DNA from: Oasisia sp. SBJ-2009
Taxonomy: Eukaryota; Annelida; Polychaeta; Sabellida; Siboglinidae
Assembly: GCA_964017155.1 (NCBI GenBank)
Contig: OZ024857.1
Location: forward strand, 14,746,896-14,810,895
DNA: 64,000 bases
Reading direction: 5' to 3'
Part shown: positions 1 to 12,734 of the stretch, in pieces
Position numbering within the stretch: position 1 is the first letter of the stretch
How the letters are laid out: every line of letters starts with the position of its first letter
Made by a program: the position numbers and the translations under genes
The notes under the pieces: generated by a model
Databases searched by the model: none
The model's input: the letters and a program-made list of their open reading frames with translations, nothing else
What the model was told of the DNA's origin: nothing

Positions 1-104
1 TTGGCAGGGGAGGACTGTATGAAGAGGGAATTGGCAGGATTGGGGGAGGAGTTTATAATAAGTATAATAATATTAAATAATAAGTGTATTACCTTACTAC
101 TTAC

Positions 105-300
105 TTACTTATGCCTGTTTGCTCGCTGGGAGCATAGGCCATCGACCAAGGAATGCCACTGTTTTTTGTCCGTGGCCATCATCTCCATCTCTCTCCTGGT
201 CACCTGGTGTATCCCATTTCTTTCTGTGTCTCTTTGCCAGATATTCTGTGGCCTACCTCTTCGCCTTTTCCCTGGGGGGTTCCATGTCATGGCTTGTCGG
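105..300 (-). mobile_element. LINE fragment (C-terminal end of retrotransposon ORF2)
   Basis: Read on the minus strand, this piece encodes a basic GKRRRGRPQNIWQRD motif, a W..LV spacer and a terminal DGLCSQRANRHK. This is the usual C-terminal tail of non-LTR retrotransposon polyproteins in invertebrates (K/R-RGRP-x-W-x-R ... DR..W..LV). The reverse transcriptase domain is missing, so it is a short, 5'-truncated relic. Beyond the stop, on the same strand, is a TAAG-rich tail (about 85-117), as expected at a LINE 3' end. The clade cannot be assigned from this much sequence. Confidence 0.6.
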
Positions 301-350
301 GTGATGGTTTCCGGAGGTTTCCTTAATAAAAAGTCTATTATCTTAATATG

Positions 351-1490
351 AAATAATAGATAATAATAATAAACATATTGCCCCCACCAGCCTTACGGAT
401 TGAACTGATACATTAAAACTGATTAAACAATTAAGTAAAGTAGATTAACAAAGTGTTGAGGGGGATTAAATGGAGAGGGGACGGGGAGTGGAGATTGCAA
501 GGAAATGGGATCAGGATAGAAGAAGGGAAAATTAAAGATATTAAAAAAAAACTTGCACTACAGTACAGTGATGGGCAGGGAGCATTGGCAAGGGAGCAGC
601 GAGTGAGGGCAGGAGACGGGCGATTGAAACAGGAGCAGTGACGGAAAGACTGGAACAAAACATGGAAGACGAATATGCAAAATCATTGTCTCACCCCAGA
701 CTTCAGGGACAAAGCGAAACAGCACACTCAACATCAATTAACTGACTTCCTGTGTTTGTGCACGTGTCTGTGACGACGAATTGTGTGACAATGGCTCGCA
801 CCTTTTTGCGGGAAAAAGAACCCCCTTGAACCTGATACCCCTCAATTTCGGCCTGCCGGGGACCGGCTATGAGACGTTGGCATCGTCGGCGTAATGGCCA
901 CGATACGTGAGCATTCACCGACTACTAAATGTCAGCGTCATCGTTTGACAGGTCTGACGGTGGGTGTACCACGGAAAATGTTAACTTCCCATGCTTGTTA
1001 TGCAACGCAGCAGTGCCCTCAAAACATGCGCGTGACATGAAATCAACGTTCCCCGTGGTATTCTTAAGTGGGTAATTCCATGCGAGTGCCACCCCGCGAT
1101 ATCATAGACAATGGGTAGGTGGACACATCCAGTCCCTGCTAGTAGTCTCCTTACATTCACCCCGCACCTTTCATGTGGCCAGTGCGTTCCCACACACGTC
1201 GTATCCCCGGATAATGTTCCTCAGATCCGGGTATCCAGGTGCCTCAACACGAGACGTCCGATCCCATGGGATTCGCCACCGATCCGGATTACGCAATTTC
1301 CCGTTGGCGGGATCCGTCTCCTGGATTCGTCGCAGTGGGTGTGTAATCTGGCAGTTGGGATGTCGGTGGACGTGGTGCGTGGTGTGGTGTCGTCCCTGTG
1401 CTGGCAGCTGTGGTCAGTGGCGTGGATCGCAGCACCTGCTGCTGTGGTTATCAATGCAGTGGGTGGGTGGGCGTGTTTGTATACATGGTC
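351..1490. other. Non-coding stretch, nothing recognised
   Basis: Mixed-composition sequence. 770-1450 is less AT-rich than its surroundings and gives ORFs of up to 137 codons on both strands, but none shows a recognisable domain, splice-bounded exon or family motif. It could hold an undetected 5' exon of the SOCS gene downstream, but I see no evidence for that. Confidence 0.4.
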
Positions 1491-1493
1491 CGT

Positions 1494-1882
1494 TCAGGGC
1501 CTTGAAAGTCTTGAAAAGCCTTGAATTTGATTGGACCAAATTCAAGGCCTTGAAAGCCTTGAATTTTACAAAGTAGTCTTGAAAAGTCTTGAATTTAATT
1601 GTGGTCTGTAAAATATTGTTTTGACTCGACTGTTGTGACGATTAACAGCCAGAAAAGGAAAAGCCTACGCACAAAACTGACTCGTGCACATTAGGCAATC
1701 GGCATTTCATTGTGGTCGGCGCCATTGTTTTCTTAGTCTAGTACAAATTTTACTTATTTTACTGCCATTTTTAATGTTAACTTATTTTACTGCGCTTAAA
1801 ATTACATATGTCATTAAGACAGTCTTGAATTTATTTTTCGAATAGCCTTGAACAGTCTTGAATAGCCTTGAATTTCAAAAGT
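1494..1882. mobile_element. Possible transposon with CTTGAA-rich ends
   Basis: Both ends of this roughly 390-bp block carry clustered short repeats of the form GCCTTGAAAGTCTTGAA and CCTTGAATTT (1496-1600 and 1820-1875), and the middle is unrelated AT-rich sequence. Similar CCTTGAA-rich termini are common in non-autonomous DNA elements of aquatic animals (established knowledge, not checked here). No transposase ORF is present. The end repeats run mostly in the same direction, with one inverted copy near 1540, so the true element boundaries are uncertain. Confidence 0.35.
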
Positions 1883-2905
1883 TCAGATGTGACCTGTCTG
1901 TATACCCGCAATTCGGGAAACTTCGAATTTCAAATCACAACAATTAGTCTTCGGCGGCGGGAAAGACCGGAAGTTGTAAAGATGACTTACAATTTGTTAT
2001 CTGTCGTTACCTGTTCAGCGTTGTATAGCATCGCCACAGCTGCTGTTATTTGTCTGCTGCATTTATGTTGTTGCTGCTGTCATATAGCAGCTTTTGTTAT
2101 CTGGCTGCTGTGGTTATTTCTGTTATTTTCAGATAACAGTAGTATTATTACTATCTCCTTGGCCTATAAATACAAAATCATGATAAACAAAAAAACATGA
2201 AAGTAATAATGAATTTGTAAACCTTTGATGTATGTTGCAGTCTAAAATTGTACGGTATTACACAAATACATTATACAAGCCTTTCTATTAGTAAAGTAAA
2301 TGTCTGAAGTTTTTTCAAGTTGCCAGTCATATATTACCATTTTCTCAAAGCGAAATATATTCGATGTTCTTCAGACTTCCAAGAACACATATTTAACTGT
2401 TACAAATCACAGCACGTGACGGGCCGCTCCCTGACTATCTCTTTTATGTGATATGTTACGGATTATAGACCTCTGACATTCCCGATTGATTCCGTGGACC
2501 ATTCAAGCGAACTTTTGTGCCAGGCATTTGTAACAACTTCATGCTGCTATAAATCACTGTTGGAAGGGTGAGACAACATTAATGTCTCTTCAGTGATGAT
2601 CAATATGGTGTCGGTCATTATTTTTTTCCCGGATCATAATTGGAATATCAGGGGATGTTTTCGTCTGCGAAGTGCCGTGTTCTGCTGAGCCGGTGATAAC
2701 TTTGATGTGATGCAGGTAATGTCCATGATTGATAATTCACATAGTGCGTAGGTATCTAGAAAAAGTTGTACCAGCCATGTAAGAAACAATAAAAAGCTAT
2801 TATTATATTTAATTAAGACATCTTCATGAGGATGAAGATTTGGGTTCAGTTAGTGATTACATTAATTAATGTGAAATATATACAGGATGAATCAACCATT
2901 TTGTA
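1883..2905. other. AT-rich non-coding stretch
   Basis: An ORF of 110 codons starts at 1868 and contains a Cys/Leu-rich hydrophobic run around 2030-2130. It comes from degenerate TGCTG/TTGTT repeats and has no family resemblance. Nothing else is recognised. Confidence 0.35.
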
Positions 2906-2910
2906 TCATG

Positions 2911-3122
2911 TTCATAAAACTATCCTTTCCTTTCATAAAACTACCCTTTCCTTTCATAAAACTATCCTTTCCTTTCATAAAACTATCCTTTCCTTTCATA
3001 AAACTATCCTTTCCTTTCATAAAACTACCCTTTCCTTTCATAAAACTATCCTTTCCTTTCATAAAACTATCCTTTCCTTTCATAAAACTATCCTTTCCTT
3101 TCATAAAACTACCCTTTCCTTC
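2911..3122 (+). repeat. 21-bp minisatellite, about 10 units
   Basis: Ten tandem copies of a 21-bp unit built around CATAAAACTATCCTTTCC, with a single T/C polymorphism (TATCC or TACCC) between units. The period is a multiple of three and no unit carries a stop in several frames, so artificial ORFs appear on both strands. These are not genes. Confidence 0.9.
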
Positions 3123-3170
3123 TATTAGAACACAACAAAAGTTTCTCACCACTCTCACATAAAACAACAT

Positions 3171-4140
3171 GCGAACATTTTAGCCTTCAAACGTACACTG
3201 TTCCATAATTTTATGTGATCCTGTGCCATCATTAATGAATGTTCCGTTTAGCTGTTTAGCTCTTGTGTGATGATTTGACTGAGCATTTCAATTTGCTGCT
3301 ACCGACTTTGATAGGATAAAGATGTTTTGGTCACGTCATCAGCAGCAAGTCGCACACCCAGCTTTTGGCGAAATCAACTTAGCGTTCCTACAGGAATGAA
3401 TCACGTGTAAGGAAAATAAAAGATTCCGAGAACCGGTCGGCTTGCAGCGGTATCCACGAAATACATCTGTGACAATTACATTATTGGATATTTGTTGTTT
3501 GTCAATTGCTAGAGTGTTCTGTGTCACACAATACCACAGACAACCAGGGGTACATTTACCTGTTGCTCACAGTTGCCAACTGTTTTACTGGACCAGACAA
3601 AACCTTGTAAACGTTGGACACTTTCGGGATTTAGCTTAACCGTGTCAGTATGACAGGCTGAATTTTGGGCTAGACTGTCTGCAATGCTTGTGCGTGACAG
3701 GCTGAATTTTCGGCAAAGATGGTGTTGGATGTTCAGATCAGTTTTATTCACATTTATCCCATTTATCCACTAGGTGGATAGATTTGTGCAGTTTTGCATC
3801 ACTGACTGCAAAAATATTTTACGACAGTAATGGCAGACAACATCACTTATGTTGACGATGGCAACATATTGTTTTTATACCACCAGTGATGTATTTTGAT
3901 GGATAGTGCTAGTGACCATTTTGGTAATTATGATATAGTGTTTATATAAATTACCAGCAGAAGCTAACCTGCTTCTAACACGGGAGTAGCAGCTGCACTG
4001 TATTTAATCATTATACTAATTATGGATGACATAATTGTTACATTCATGGTGATGTAATTAAAATGTTTAACTATGTTACTTGTTGAGTTTTCTACTTTCA
4101 GAATATATACAGATACCAGAGAGATAAAGAGCTTTATTTG
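3171..4140. other. Non-coding stretch before the LINE fragment
   Basis: AT-rich sequence without a supportable exon. The short ORFs at 3339-3751 overlap on both strands and show no conserved motif. Confidence 0.35.
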
Positions 4141-5218
4141 ACAATTTTGACATACACATTTGATGTCAAATAGGAATGTGTTTGAGTCACATTTCCAATG
4201 GTGTTAAACAGGGTGGAATCCTTTCCCCCCATCTTTTCAATGTGTACATGGATGACTTAAGCGTTAATCTAAACAAATTATATATTGGTTGTCTTTATGC
4301 TGGCACCTTAATCAACCACTTGATGTATGCTGATGACCTCTGTATTTTTTCTCCCAGTGTTGCTGGTTTGAGAAAACTTACTGATTGTTGTGCCAAGTAT
4401 GGCGAATTGTTCAATATTACTTATAATGCCAAGAAGTCCTTTTGTATGGTTATTGACAACCAACCCCAGGACAGGAAACATTTTCATTGTATCCATCTCG
4501 ATAACCATCCATTACCTTATACTACAAAATGTAAATATCTTGGTCATATAATCAACAATAACCTGACTGATGATGACGACATAGCCAGACAAAAAAGATG
4601 CCTTTATGCCCAAGCCAATGTATTAGCTCGAAAATTTTGTCTTTGTAATATTTCCACCAAAATTATTTTATTTCAAGCATACTGTGCTCCTATGTATACT
4701 TCTAGTCTTTGGTGCACATTCAAAAAATATAGCCTCAAAAGCATTACTGTCGCATACAATAATAGCCTCAGAATTTTACTAAACTTACCCTCAAGATGTA
4801 GTGCAAGTTTTATGTTTGCCACCAACTATATTAAATCCTTCAATGAACGCATTCGTTCATCAATATTCAGTCTTTTATGTCGTCTTCATCAGTCAGATAA
4901 TATCCTTTTTATTAATTACCTTCATACCGACATTCATTTTAAGAGCCATTTGTACTCATACTGGAGGTCTTTATTGTACAAATGTCATTAGTATTGTATT
5001 TATTTTTGAATCATTTTTTTTATATTTATTTTTACAACTTATTTAATTCATTTCCTCATATACTTAGACATAACTTTTTAAATTTTACACTTATATTTTT
5101 ACGTTGATCTCATTGCTTTGATTGTATTATATGTATTGTACTTTTCATTTTTTTTATTGTATTTTATGTATACATATATGGACGTCTTGTCTGAAATAAA
5201 CCTTATTATTATTATTAC
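4140..5218 (+). mobile_element. 5'-truncated LINE with reverse transcriptase fragment
   Basis: An open frame from about 4164 to 4991 encodes the C-terminal half of a non-LTR reverse transcriptase. The sequence NGVKQGGILSPHLFNVYMDD near the start is the conserved RT palm segment before the catalytic box. The catalytic box itself is MYADDL, about 50 residues into the frame, followed by the usual KCKYLGHIINNN thumb-region motif. The endonuclease and N-terminal RT are absent, so it cannot be autonomous. About 220 bp of AT-rich 3'UTR follow and end in AATAAACC and a TTATTATTATTA tail, typical of a LINE 3' end. The intact frame of about 270 codons suggests a fairly recent insertion. Confidence 0.85.
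4176..4991 (+). pseudogene. Truncated LINE reverse transcriptase ORF
   Basis: 271 codons counted from the first methionine, although the family frame clearly starts further upstream, so this ATG is only the first one left after 5' truncation. It keeps the YADD metal-binding aspartates and the thumb region but has neither the start of the RT fingers nor an endonuclease. Not expected to be functional alone. Confidence 0.8.
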
Positions 5219-5389
5219 ATACATATAATAAAACGAGATGCAATAAATAAATTAATTAATTAAATAATATATCCTTTAAAAGGAGAAATTATCCATTTAA
5301 AAGTATTATGTCAAGCTAATATATAATGTATGTTTTATGACTTTTGACTACATGTGTCTACTATTCTTGTTAGTAAAATATATATCTGC

Positions 5390-5706
5390 TGCTGAAATCT
5401 TATCTCAGGTCTCAGATGGTTACCTCCAAACAGCCCAAATGTGGGCTAACGCAGGAGTTGTTCTTCTCTAGAATGATTGAGTCCAGTACAGGTTACACAT
5501 TTACCCCCTGTGTGGGATCATTTACTTCCCCTGGCATAGACACCAGATAGACGGGATCACCAGCTTTTAGTGTCTCTTCCGAAAGACACAGGCAAATGTG
5601 GGGTGATGAAATTGCCTAAGTTTCGAAACGGCGGCAGGTGGGATTGAACCACCGTCCCCTCGATTGACAGTCCGGCGCTCTACCGCGCGACCACCGCTCA
5701 CCACAA
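5390..5706 (-). mobile_element. tRNA-derived SINE
   Basis: On the minus strand the element begins near 5706 with a tRNA-like head: a box A-like GGTGGTCGCGCGGTAGAGCG, about 30 nt, then a good box B (GGTTCAATCCC). These are the internal RNA polymerase III promoter elements. A non-tRNA body of about 240 bp follows. Anticodon-arm pairing is poor and the head runs straight into the body, so this is a SINE and not a functional tRNA gene. Confidence 0.75.
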
Positions 5707-5839
5707 ATCTTGATTTGAAGTGATGCAGTAAATGTTCATATTGAGATGCTGGGAATCCAATATTCAGTGACCACAACTTCCAGCATGCTGTAGACTTGGT
5801 ATAGAAATGGTTAAGTGATTGCAGGTTAAGCCAGTGCTC

Positions 5840-6445
5840 TAACAGGTAAAACTCACTTTTCTACAACGGCAGGTAAACAATGACATATACCCCTGGGATA
5901 TATTAAACAATGCCTTGTCTCTCAGCGACAAGTAAAATAATGATACCTTTCACCCGAACAGGTAAAACAATTACTTCTCTCAGTGACAGTAAAACAGTAG
6001 GCCTAAGTGGTCCCTGATGACAGGGAAGATAATGCCATGTTCTCCTGGGGTAGATTAAACAAAGACCAGGTGATATTTTTCAGAGATGTAGGCAAAACAG
6101 AGACAATCATATAATGAGTGATCCCTCGATGGCATCCCCATGTAATGTATGCAATGGACAGGTAGAATAATGACATGTCTCCTATGACAGGTATAACAGT
6201 GACATGTCCATGGTTGAGAGGTAAAACAGTGATATGGTCCCCTGTGATAGGTAAAACAGTGATATGGTCCCCTGTGACAGGTAAAACAGTGATATGGTCC
6301 CCTGTGACAGGTAAAACAGTGATATGGTCTCCTGTGACAGGTAAAACAGTGATATGGTCCCCTGTGACAGGTAAAACGGTGATTTGGTCCCCTATAACAG
6401 GTAAGACAGTGCTATGGTCCCCTGTGACATGTAACAATAGGACCC
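5840..6445 (+). repeat. 30-bp minisatellite with degenerate flank
   Basis: From about 6180 to 6440 there are eight to nine copies of a 30-bp unit around ACAGTGATATGGTCCCCTGT with the linker GACAGGTAAA. The core five units are nearly identical. Leftwards to about 5840 the same AGGTAAAACA..GAC phrase recurs at irregular spacing, so the array has a decayed flank. The in-frame ORFs on both strands come from the 30-bp period. Confidence 0.85.
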
Positions 6446-6844
6446 CTGTGTGAACCACTCCTTAAAGGATATCATAAAATCCCCTATCACTTTAAAACTA
6501 ATGCATTTTCCACTGTCAGAGTTCTAACTAATGGTTCAACATTATACAAATGTACTTGCAATATGGGAAAGTGCATTGCACCACTACACACTGTGATGTT
6601 GAAAATAATTCATGAACAACACACAGCCATTCTCAAAGCGAACTCAACAAGTAAACATCACTAACGATGTCACAATACCACATAATCACAGTCCTCATTG
6701 CTTCCACACAAGACTGAGATACACCAGACAGCATGGCTAAATTTTTTTTTTTAAATATATAGTAAATATGTAATAAAATATAAATATGTAATTTCAAATG
6801 CATTGTGTAAACACAGAAAATATATTTTGTTAAAAATGTGCTTT
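6446..6844. other. AT-rich non-coding stretch
   Basis: No exon, RNA gene or repeat recognised between the minisatellite and the SINE. Confidence 0.35.
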
Positions 6845-7172
6845 TAAAAAGGCAAGTTCTTATAATAGCGCAGTATCCAGTCCTCAGGACCATTCAAAGC
6901 ACTTTACACTTTACTTCCCTGACAGACCTGTTCAATCAGACACCATCTCGGCTTCTCTGGGAAGCATCCAGCCATATGCTACAATTAATGCGCGAAGGCT
7001 GCTCGTACACATATCCACCACTGTCTATAGCCAAGTACTCATTCATTCAGCTGACTGAACTGGGGCAATGTAGAGTAAAAAACTTGCCCAACATTTTAAC
7101 AACGCAGCACAGGATTCGAACCCGGGTTCTCGTAGTCGAGAGTCCGAAACTCTACCCCTGAGCCACTGCGTT
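6845..7172 (-). mobile_element. tRNA-derived SINE with GCGCTAT-type tail
   Basis: On the minus strand the head (7172 to about 7102) is tRNA-like: GCAGTGGCTCAGGGGTAGAG as box A and GGGTTCGAATCC as box B. The outer 7 nt at each side (AACGCAG and CTGCGTT) can still pair like an acceptor stem. The body is unrelated to tRNA. The 3' part has AAAGTGCTTTGAATGG and a GCGCTATTATAAGAAC tail, of the kind SINEs share with LINE 3' ends. It differs from the SINE at 5390-5706, so two families are present. Confidence 0.75.
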
Positions 7173-7174
7173 CT

Positions 7175-7810
7175 ACTTTTGTTTTTTTAAAGAAATCAAG
7201 GCCAAACGTTTTGTTTTAGCAATGGTAACAATTATTGTATGAGTCGTGTCGTGTCTGTGAATCCAGTAATCAGGTGGGTCTGTGCCAGTTGTCATCATGC
7301 TACAGTTAACCCCTGGACAGCAGCTCAGCCATTGGATATGATGCGTTTAATGCTACACTGTACGTCCAAACCAAGATCCAGAATATAGGCCACCGGCAGT
7401 CCGGTGTATTTACCATGAAATGTCACCGAACATTGGCACAGGCACTGCAATTAAATCACCGCACAGATTGTGCAGTCGGGGAGCCGTACTCCAGGGTCCT
7501 CTAAACCGTATTTCCGTACAATGCGTGTTGCATCCTAGCAGGCCTAGTAAATCAGGGTGGAAGTCTTCTGTAAATGGAGGCAGGATTGTCAAGCGCTTCC
7601 TGCTGGTCGACAAAATGACCACATTGACTAGAATTACAACACAACTGAGAGCAACTTGTTTAAAACACATAATGTATTACATTTCTCCGTATTAAATACA
7701 AGGTATTATTAGACAGTGTTTTACAAATGCCATTAATTGTTTGTGCATGCGAACATGCATGCATGTCCACATGTTATGTATGTATGTTTGTATGTGGATG
7801 TGTACATGCA
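7175..7810. other. Non-coding stretch, nothing recognised
   Basis: ORFs of 86 and 91 codons overlap on opposite strands at 7410-7695 without any family motif. No splice-supported exon was found. Confidence 0.35.
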
Positions 7811-7819
7811 TGTGTTTGT

Positions 7820-7882
7820 GTAATATATATATATATACATATATGTATATATATATTATGTTATATATACATATTTATATAT

Positions 7883-7968
<86 letters not shown>
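7820..7968. repeat. Compound TA/CA microsatellite
   Basis: Mainly TA dinucleotides with an ACACACAC interruption near 7885, followed by about 75 bp of uninterrupted TA. The preceding bases (7740-7815) are enriched in TG/CATG steps. Confidence 0.9.
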
Positions 7969-7969
<1 letters not shown>

Positions 7970-8567
7970 CACACACTATAATGCACATATGCACTTTTAC
8001 ATTAATCTATTTATGCTTGGATGTGTGTGTATATTTATAGTTATTTATACTACTTACTAAATAGTAAAATTTATATTGTTTAAAGTTATTTACCATTACT
8101 GATAAATAAATGCTATCATCTACGTACACCCAACACACATCTTAGACTGTGGCACTGTTTTGTTGTACCAAATCACTCGGTTGACCAATCAGCCAGGGAT
8201 AAAATGGAGAACTGTAGCTCTTTCATTGGTTAGTGTAACACTACATGCAGTGCCCCCTAGTGACAATGTACACAACATCTTCTTTTATTGTGAAAGTTTA
8301 GTTTAACATAATAATTTTAAATAACTTTTTCATTTTAAGTGATATTTTATATACTATTTATTTATTTATTAGTTTAACATGTTTTTTTTTTTTTAATGGA
8401 CATCTTAGATACATGGGTGTATAACATTTATTTATTGGCTTAACATAATTAGGTTGAAAATGTAGATAATTAATCATTTTAATGGAGATCTTAGAGATAT
8501 TATTTTTGTATTAGATCAAAATAATATTTTTATGGATAATTTATTATTTTAAATAATATTTTATAAT

Positions 8568-8576
8568 ATATATACA

Positions 8577-8629
<53 letters not shown>

Positions 8630-8639
8630 ATTATATATA

Positions 8640-8692
<53 letters not shown>
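8568..8692. repeat. TA microsatellite
   Basis: About 125 bp of TA repeats broken by a few TTATATAT junctions. It lies about 150 bp upstream of the SOCS SH2 exon, inside the presumed upstream intron. Confidence 0.9.
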
Positions 8693-8695
<3 letters not shown>

Positions 8696-8844
8696 TTACT
8701 GTATTACATTTTATTCTATATATGCACTATGAGAATCAAACACGAGAACACGTTCCTATTTAACATGAATGTATATTGGATGTTGAAAATGGCGAATAAA
8801 GCTTTCTTATATCATTATATGATGACCTTGACCTCTCCTTGCAG

Positions 8845-9013
8845 TGCGGCTGGTATTGGGGCCCGTTGAACTGGGACGATGCCGAGGCAAAGTTGGCTGA
8901 CAAGGTGGACGGGTCATTCCTGGTGCGGGACAGTTCAGATGACCGCTACATCCTCAGTCTGACCTTCCGTTCCCAGGGCACGACCCACCACACCCGCATC
9001 GAGCACTACAAAG
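8845..9013 (+). CDS. SOCS6/7-like, SH2 exon
   Basis: Acceptor CCTCTCCTTGCAG before TGCGGCTGG and donor AAAG followed by GTAATC. 169 nt, entered in phase 0 and left in phase 1. Encodes the N-terminal two thirds of the SH2 domain, with the FLVR arginine about 32 residues in. Confidence 0.93.
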
Positions 9014-12000
9014 GTAATCATAACATCATAGTCAAGTAGAGCAACCAGTCCAATTATAACTGCAACCAAAAGATGTGTGAAGTTTGGAAAATATTGTGCA
9101 TGGGTTCAAAATTTGAATGGACAACAAGAATTAAAACTTCTCTATTATTACTGAAAATTCTCAGGATAGTTCTTTTCCAAATCAAAAGTTTTTATTTTTC
9201 ATATCCAAAATCAACATTCAAAAAAAAATCATAATTACACAACTAGCAATGTTCTACTTACTTCTACATTTTGACCACCATCGAAACGTAGAACGAAACG
9301 TAGAAGTAAGTAGAACATTGCTAGTTGTGTAATTATGAAATTTTTTTGGAATCATTTACTGCCAACTTGATGAACATTTTCAGAAATACAAAATCAAAAT
9401 GTTTCTTTTTTCTGTAGAGGCATTTGTCTCACGTGACATGTCAACTTCTTCAGTATCAATGACAAATGATGTTATCATACACGTGGGGTAGCTTGTAACT
9501 GCACTCATCTCTGTTCATTGTTGTTGAAAGCCTCTACAAGTAAAAAGAAACGTCTTGGTTTTGGATATAAAAAATGAAAACTATTTAAAATCTATCTAAT
9601 GTGAAGCAGTACATTGAATCTTCACAATGTGTAGACCATCCACCATAGCTGTTACATAGCTAGTCTTACATGAAGCTAACGATGCTAGGAAATGTGAACA
9701 AGAAATTGTTTTTTTCAACTGTTACAAATCTGTATTGAATCCGTATTGTGCAGCTTATCCAGAGGCTGATTCATTATATTTACAAATACAATCTGTGTGT
9801 GAGTTAAACATGTTTCATTTGAGCTTTCATAATTCCAGTACAATGTACAAAATCTACATCCAGTCATATTAAATCATTGTGTCTCCTAACGCAAATTGGC
9901 CATATCTATAAAAGTCATCATGCTGCATGTCCAGCCATTGTGTGCGGGGACAATTGTCGTGATTCACAGGAATAAAATCACCCGATTTACATAACAGAAC
10001 CTGGTCATCTTGGCAGGATGCATCCCTCGGAATGTAAATAGACCGGTGACGGTGGGTTCGTAAAATAACTGTGCTTCAAGTTAGATGCCGTCAGTAATAT
10101 ATCACACATGTCACGGAGAGCAGCAGTTGTCGAATTAAGTGGCACGTGTTGGGAATTGCACAGAGGCACCGAACAGAAAAAGCCATAACCGTGAAATATT
10201 GGCCCAATTTACAGTGAAAATATCCAACTGTTGCATGTGTTTCTGCTGATATTGGCTTTTATCGTGATGTTCATGAGAAATAATCGCCATGACGATAGAA
10301 TTTTGATCTGATGGTCAATATTTGGTCTGTATGGCATAGGATTAAAGCTGACATAGCACATGGATTGATTTCGTGTGTGTCTGATACATCATTAGTGGAC
10401 ATCGTATTGGAAAAAGGAGGAAATGTTCAAAATACATCAGAACCTATCAAACCATCCACCTCTTGCAAATGGCCAAATCTTGTAATATGTTTGATGTTTC
10501 CATTCACATTTGTGTCAGACTGATTCAGATACCCTTCTATTCTATAATGCAGGCAGTTATTGCTATCTGAAATAGCCAAGAACTTCTTAGACAACAACAA
10601 ATGTTTCTGAAACAGAGACTTATCTTCAGATATAATGTTTTGTGGAAAACGTATGCCTAATGATAGTGTTTGTATATATATAAAATCTGAAAACTGCAGA
10701 TTATATGCACATGCAGTAAACATTAATATATACAGTTTCTCCAAAATTGCAAATCTGTATAACATAGCCAACATTTTCTAATTAGGCCACCTCTTTAATC
10801 AGGCCATTTTGTTACAGTCTCCTGGGTGGTTGTACTAGGCTAGTTCTAGTGCGATCATACTGAATTTTTAGGCTGGCTGTTTACAACATTTAGAAGCCTG
10901 CAGCAACATTATAGGTTTATACCAAGACATGGCAGTCCCATTAAAACAAACCTGATATTTCCTTATTTCATTGAGATTTGAGATTCTAGTCTTTGAATAG
11001 TCCATATTTAATTAATGGTTTGTGAGTAGATAACTCTGGTTTATGTATGGCAATGTTACAACACTTTTTAAATTATATACTGTTATGCTACACACGAATA
11101 ATTTACTTCAAGACATTTCTAAATTAATGCAAACAAATTTAATGACGAAATAGCTTGTAATTGCCCTCATTGTTAAATCATGAAAAATATGACTCAAGTC
11201 AACAGTTGACATAATTATTGATTCCTGGCATTTAGAAACTTCACCACAAAACCGACTTTGATCTCAGCAATCAATTGAATTTCCAGCAAAATAAGCTTTC
11301 AAACAAGTGCAGTATTTGCTGAGAAAATTCACATGCATATAGATTCCAGGAAGAATTCAATTGATTGGAGAATATTCTTAGTCAAGAAGGTTCTTACAGC
11401 AACACTTTTTTCCGAGTTACATAACGAAAGTATGGCCTTGACGTTTACGTAACGTCATTGCCTTGCTCAGGTGGCATTTGGCTAATGACAAGAACCAGTT
11501 GTCAACTATTGATGAGTTGTTTAATGTCTGTAGACATAAGTGGGGCCAGGATATGATATTGGACGTGTTAGTCTTGGAGGTTACTCAGTAACCCTTTACA
11601 ATAACGATCTTAACAGTGGTCAGTCAATTAGTCCTGGTCTCACTTTGAGTGATATAATATTTATTTCTGCCAAGTTTCCTTTTAATTTAGCTCATTAGTA
11701 TTCAGTAAATTGTTTACAGCTTTATCGGGTATCAGTCTTAAACTTAACTTTATTAACATTCATTCATAATTAATTTTTCTATTAATTTATTAATATTACT
11801 AGGCTTTTTAATTTCATGCATTTTATGTTATGGGTTATTGCCAGAAATCCTATTGTGTTTTCCATGAGAGTGTGCCATTATATGTTTACACATTTATTAC
11901 TATTGTTATTGTTGACAATTTAATGAGATGTATTTTTCTATTTATCAACCAGAGTTATGTTTTAGAAGATGTTTTGGGAGTTTGAAAATCAGTCTGCTTT

Positions 12001-12621
12001 CTTACCCAATGCCACGTTCTTGTCGACTGTTTTTACTTTTCAATTAAAGACATTTGAGCTACCTTTTAGACTCAATTAGTATGCATGACAGAGCGTCTTA
12101 AGGGTCAAACTGAACCAAGGTGTCATGTGACCACGTTGGTGGCCATCACATGGCAGCAGTTCTATCAAGGTCACAGGAAAGTCAGACACCAACGAAGTGA
12201 CAGAGAGGGCCAAATAACAGTAGACTGTCAATGATAGGTTAGCCTTCTTAAAATGAATGTCACAGACCCATCTGCCAACGTAGTAATCATCTCAAAACAT
12301 CGATGTCCGATATCTGGCGAAATTACTTTCGTCTGGACGAGAGAGGGTCAAAGGGTGTTTCGTCTAGCGTCGAACATCAATTGATATTTTATCAGACCAA
12401 TACTGATAATATATTGATATTATCATATCAATGTTTGAATTTTTTTAAACAAATTAAAAAAAAAAAGACATTTAAATCACACAAACATAGTATTAATATG
12501 GGAAATTGTGTTCCCTTATTAATATGGTTTGTTTTCTTTTTATTATAGTAACATGACAAGAATAATAACAGCACATGATTAAATAATTATAAAAGAATGA
12601 ACAACAACGTAATAATATGTA

Positions 12622-12666
<45 letters not shown>

Positions 12667-12677
12667 ATTTAATATAT

Positions 12678-12734
<57 letters not shown>

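Noticed and set aside
1111..1576. ORFs of 137 and 133 codons
   Set aside because: Overlapping frames in a GC-richer patch, the second running into the CTTGAA repeats; no recognisable motif.
7102..7172. Functional tRNA gene
   Set aside because: Box A, box B and acceptor-like ends exist, but the T and anticodon stems pair poorly and the sequence continues into a SINE body.
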